8,004 bases of DNA from the NCBI GenBank assembly GCA_016931435.1, contig JAFGET010000060.1:1-8004 (forward strand), in the 5' to 3' direction. Each line of letters opens with the position of its first letter. Positions within the stretch are counted from its first letter, which is position 1. The notes beneath the pieces were generated by a model, which saw only the letters and a program-made list of their open reading frames with translations, did no database searches and had not been told where the DNA came from. Positions 5,614 to 8,004 of this stretch are shown here, piece by piece. Both the position numbers and the translations under genes were made by a program. This DNA is from Candidatus Omnitrophota bacterium (GTDB taxonomy: Bacteria; Omnitrophota; Gorgyraeia; Gygaellales; Profunditerraquicolaceae).

Positions 5614-6120
5614 TTACTTCGGATTAATAACAAAAGACATGATCCTGCCCTCTAAAGCAGGTTCCTTCTCTATGTGCCCGTCGCTTTGCGTATCTATGAT
5701 GAATTTATCTAAAATCTTTCTGCCCAGATCCAAGTGTTCCATCTGCCGCCCCCGGAAGAAAAGATTCACCCTCACCTTATCTCTTTTCTTTAAAAAAGTA
5801 ACGGCTTGCCTAAGTTTCACCTGATAATCATGTTCGTCAATATTGGGCTTCAGGCGGATTTCCTTTAAGTGCACCTGCTTCTGGTGCTTTTTGGCCTCGC
5901 GCTCTTTTTTTTCCTGGTCATATTTGAACTTGCTGAAGTCTATGATACGGCAAACAGGCGGCACCACCTGCGCTGCAACCTCAACCAGGTCCAGGTCATG
6001 TTGATTGGCTATTTCCTGCGCCTTATTCAAGGGCACGATACCCAACTGATTGCCTTCCGGGCCGATCAAGCGCACCTGTGAAGCGCGTATTTTATCGTTG
6101 ATACGGATGAACTTTTTAAT
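5614..6120 (-). CDS. infC: Translation initiation factor IF-3, probable AUU start
   Basis: IF-3 binds the 30S subunit, prevents premature 50S joining and proofreads the start codon and initiator tRNA. The product is 168 aa. The N-domain (1-70) contains NDKIRASQVRLIGPEG and PPVCRIIDFSKFKY (54-67). A lysine-rich linker (70-85) follows. The C-domain (86-168) contains LKEIRLKPNIDEHDYQVK, the FFRGRQMEH motif (121-129) and the MSFVINPK end. No ATG exists at the N-terminus. A GTG at 6127-6129 would give 171 aa, but it lies inside the Shine-Dalgarno AAGGAGGTG (6127-6135) and cannot be used with it. The ATT at 6118-6120 lies 8 nt after AGGAGG and matches the known AUU initiation of infC in E. coli, where IF-3 represses its own synthesis. 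This ATT overlaps the thrS stop (ATTAA). The gene is certain; the start is well supported. Confidence 0.95.
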   Translation of the reverse strand: MKKFIRINDKIRASQVRLIGPEGNQLGIVPLNKAQEIANQHDLDLVEVAAQVVPPVCRIIDFSKFKYDQEKKEREAKKHQKQVHLKEIRLKPNIDEHDYQVKLRQAVTFLKKRDKVRVNLFFRGRQMEHLDLGRKILDKFIIDTQSDGHIEKEPALEGRIMSFVINPK

Positions 6121-7849
6121 ACGGACCACCTCCTTCGTGATTCGTTATTTTATGTTTCATTTCTTTTTTTAATTCTTCCAAATCCGTAACACCTTGGTTA
6201 CCTGCACCTTTTTTTCTTACCGAAACACTGCGGTTTTGTGCCTCGCGTTCTCCGACGATTAAAATATAAGGTATCTTGGTGATCTCGGCTTCCCGGACTC
6301 TTTTATCCAGCGTTTCGTTACGGCCATCGATCTCTGCCCTTATTTCGCAAGCGCAAAGCTCTCTGCGGACTTCTGAAGCGTATTCCGAAACAGAATCCCT
6401 GACCGGTATGATCACCGCCTGCACGGGCGAAAGCCATAAAGGCAAAGCTCCTTTGTAATTCTCCAATAACGCTCCCATGAAACGCTCCAGGCTTCCCAAA
6501 AGGACCCTGTGCAGCATGATCGGCTGCTTCTCTTTACCGTCTACATCTACATAGGCAAGGCCAAATCTTTTGGGCAGGGCAAAATCACATTGGATCGTGG
6601 CGCATTGCCATTTTCTCTTCAGGGCATCCTTTAATTTTATATCTATCTTCGGGCCGTAAAACGCTCCGTCTCCGGCATTTATCTCATAAGAAAGGCCTTT
6701 TTCTTCTAATGATTCCGTGAGGGCTGCGGTAGCCAGACGCCAATCTTCTTCTGTGCCGATAAATTTTTCCGGCCGCGTGCTTAATTCGATCCCTAAATCA
6801 TTGAATCCGAAGACCTTCATCGTATCAAATACAAAATCGATGATGCCTTTTATTTCCGCCTTTAACTGCTGCGGCAGGCAGAATATATGCGCATCATCCT
6901 GAGTAAACCCGCGTACACGCAATAACCCATGCAGCACCCCGGCTTTTTCGTAACGATAGACCGTGCCCAATTCAAAGAGCCGCAGAGGAAGCTCTTTATA
7001 GCTTCTTGTCTTGGATTTATAAATAAGGATGTGCCCTGGGCAGTTCATGGGTTTTAACACAAATTCCTTCTCATCGACCTTCAGGACATACATGTTTTCC
7101 TTGTAGTAGTCATAATGGCCGGAGGTCTTCCATAAAGAGGATTCCATAATATGCGGCGTAATCACCATCTGATAACCGCGCGCAAGGTGCTCCTTTTTTT
7201 CGTAATCTTCGATTATCTTCCTTAAAACCGCCCCCTTTGGAGGATAAAAGACCAGCCCTGCCCCCGCCTCTTCGTGGTAAATATCAAAAAATCCCAGTTG
7301 CGGCCCAAGTTTCCTATGGTCGCGCAGCTTTGCTTCATCTAAATTTTTTAAATAATCGTCCAATTCCTTCTGGGTTTCAAAACAGGTGGCGTAAATCCTT
7401 TGTAGCATGGGGTTAGTTTCGATGCCATGCCAATAAGCCCCGGCGACCGAAAGTAATTTAAAGGCTTTTATCTGTCCGGTAGATTCTATATGCGGGCCGC
7501 GGCATAAGTCTATAAACTTATCTCCGGTTTTATAGATAGAGACTTTCTCCTCGGGGATATCCCGCAGCAAAGAGACTTTATAATCCTCGTTCAGTTTTGT
7601 GAATAACTCTATGGCTTCCTGTTTGCTCAGCTCTTGCCTTAAGAAAGGCTCATCCGCCTTGATGATCTGGCGCATCTTATCTTCTATGCGCGCTAAATCC
7701 TCGTCGGTAAATGGCTCTTTTTTATCAAAATCATAATAAAAACCATCCTCGATCGAAGGCCCGATCCCGACTTTGACCTGCGGCCAGAGCTCTTTGACTG
7801 CTTCGGCCATAATATGTGAACAGGAGTGTCTTAAGGTATCCAGGTCCAT
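6116..7849 (-). CDS. thrS: Threonyl-tRNA synthetase lacking the TGS domain
   Basis: This 577-aa class II synthetase charges tRNA-Thr and edits mischarged Ser-tRNA. E. coli ThrRS is about 642 aa; here the N-terminal TGS domain (about 60 aa) is missing and the protein opens in the editing domain. The editing-site residues are present: His8 and His12 (HSCSH) and Cys116 with His120 (CRGPH). Catalytic motif 1 surrounds LRKIIEDYEKKEHLARGYQMVITPHI (split at 209-234), and motif 2 lies at 292-313 (FELGTVYRYE; RVR). Zinc ligands are Cys270 (NCPGH), His321 (DDAH) and His447 in motif 3 (IMLHRVLLGSLERF, 444-457). The anticodon-binding domain follows (about 474-560), with LSPVQAVIIPV. The ATG at 7849 has GAGAGGG 7 nt upstream. 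In-frame stops lie farther upstream with no ATG, GTG or TTG between, so the short N-terminus is genuine. It is first in the operon and overlaps infC. Confidence 0.98.
   Translation of the reverse strand: MDLDTLRHSCSHIMAEAVKELWPQVKVGIGPSIEDGFYYDFDKKEPFTDEDLARIEDKMRQIIKADEPFLRQELSKQEAIELFTKLNEDYKVSLLRDIPEEKVSIYKTGDKFIDLCRGPHIESTGQIKAFKLLSVAGAYWHGIETNPMLQRIYATCFETQKELDDYLKNLDEAKLRDHRKLGPQLGFFDIYHEEAGAGLVFYPPKGAVLRKIIEDYEKKEHLARGYQMVITPHIMESSLWKTSGHYDYYKENMYVLKVDEKEFVLKPMNCPGHILIYKSKTRSYKELPLRLFELGTVYRYEKAGVLHGLLRVRGFTQDDAHIFCLPQQLKAEIKGIIDFVFDTMKVFGFNDLGIELSTRPEKFIGTEEDWRLATAALTESLEEKGLSYEINAGDGAFYGPKIDIKLKDALKRKWQCATIQCDFALPKRFGLAYVDVDGKEKQPIMLHRVLLGSLERFMGALLENYKGALPLWLSPVQAVIIPVRDSVSEYASEVRRELCACEIRAEIDGRNETLDKRVREAEITKIPYILIVGEREAQNRSVSVRKKGAGNQGVTDLEELKKEMKHKITNHEGGGPY
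6118..6135 (-). promoter_or_regulatory. infC Shine-Dalgarno with AUU start codon
   Basis: The coding strand reads AAGGAGGTG, then an 8-nt interval from the last G of AGGAGG, then ATT. It is the strongest ribosome-binding site in the window and lies wholly within the last thrS codons. A strong site paired with a discriminated AUU codon is the architecture known to make infC sensitive to IF-3 levels. Confidence 0.7.
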
Positions 7850-7880
7850 TAATTTACCCTCTCTTACTTCCAGTAAATTA
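7850..7880 (-). promoter_or_regulatory. Inverted repeat enclosing the thrS ribosome-binding site
   Basis: TAATTTAC (7850-7857) and GTAAATTA (7873-7880) are perfect 8-bp complements. The 15-nt loop contains the bulk of the GAGAGGG Shine-Dalgarno sequence, and the ATG follows the stem directly. Folding in mRNA would frame or occlude initiation. The arms are A/U-rich, so stability is modest. Confidence 0.45.
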
Positions 7881-8004
7881 CACCGTACGAAGTGCGATGC
7901 TACTTAGAGCTATTAAAATTTTGCTTGTCGCCTCGCAACGCTTAATTCGCCCTCTTTTGCTTCAGGCGAATTATCCATAAGCCGAAGGCTTAGGGACTGC
8001 TTGA
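7881..8004 (-). promoter_or_regulatory. thrS leader: tandem hairpins, possible tRNA-Thr-like loop, weak promoter
   Basis: This stretch is non-coding. A 9-bp perfect inverted repeat TAATTCGCC/GGCGAATTA (7943-7951 and 7965-7973) and a 6-bp hairpin TAAGCC-GAA-GGCTTA (7978-7992) stand side by side. Neither is followed by a U-run in the thrS direction. A CAC/GTG mini-stem presents CGU in a UUCGUACG loop (7881-7894). A weak promoter candidate has TTGCGA (7933-7938) and TTTAAT (7912-7917) with a short 15-nt spacer. No T-box specifier or antiterminator consensus was recognised in what is visible. The leader may extend past the window edge. Confidence 0.4.

Noticed and set aside
6127..6129. GTG as the infC start
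   Set aside because: It is part of the AAGGAGGTG Shine-Dalgarno sequence itself, leaving no upstream ribosome-binding site. The ATT at 6118-6120 fits spacing and known infC biology.
7850..8004. T-box riboswitch controlling thrS
   Set aside because: No AGGGTGGNACCGCG-type T-box sequence or terminator/antiterminator pair is visible in the available 155 nt. An element farther upstream cannot be excluded.

Overview
All supported genes lie on the minus strand and read from high to low coordinates. The backbone is the classic bacterial translation cluster thrS-infC-rpmI-rplT...pheS-pheT. A potassium-uptake module (two TrkA-like regulators, a 45-codon membrane micro-ORF, the TrkH channel and a membrane-anchored OB-fold-like protein) sits between rplT and pheS. 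No RNA gene, insertion sequence, CRISPR array or phage gene was seen. The host is an uncultured-looking Gram-negative-type bacterium of moderate GC. A lineage such as Omnitrophota would fit the gene style and the short AT-rich repeats, but that is a low-confidence impression.

Layout in transcription order: a thrS leader with several inverted repeats (7850-8004); thrS (6116-7849), encoding a ThrRS without the TGS domain; infC, which very probably starts at an AUU codon (6120) overlapping the thrS stop; rpmI (5318-5518); rplT (4830-5183); two single-RCK TrkA-like proteins (4177-4821 and 3501-4163); a 45-aa predicted single-pass membrane protein (3367-3504) overlapping the preceding stop as ATGA; trkH (1823-3325); a 175-aa secreted or membrane-anchored OB-like protein (1296-1823) overlapping trkH as TAATG; pheS (276-1289); and the first 62 codons of pheT (1-187).

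Spacing is tight from rplT to pheS: 8 nt, 13 nt, a 4-nt overlap, 41 nt, a 1-nt overlap and 6 nt. This suggests one transcript in which potassium uptake and aminoacyl-tRNA/ribosome supply are co-expressed. ThrRS and PheRS charge tRNA, IF-3 controls initiation, and L35 and L20 build the 50S subunit. K+ is the main cation needed by ribosomes, so the pairing is physiologically sensible, although the functional link is an inference. Shine-Dalgarno sequences are clear for thrS, infC, rpmI, rplT and the second trkA. They are weak or missing for trkH, the OB-like gene, pheS and pheT, so translational coupling probably matters there. No intergenic stretch exceeds 300 bases.
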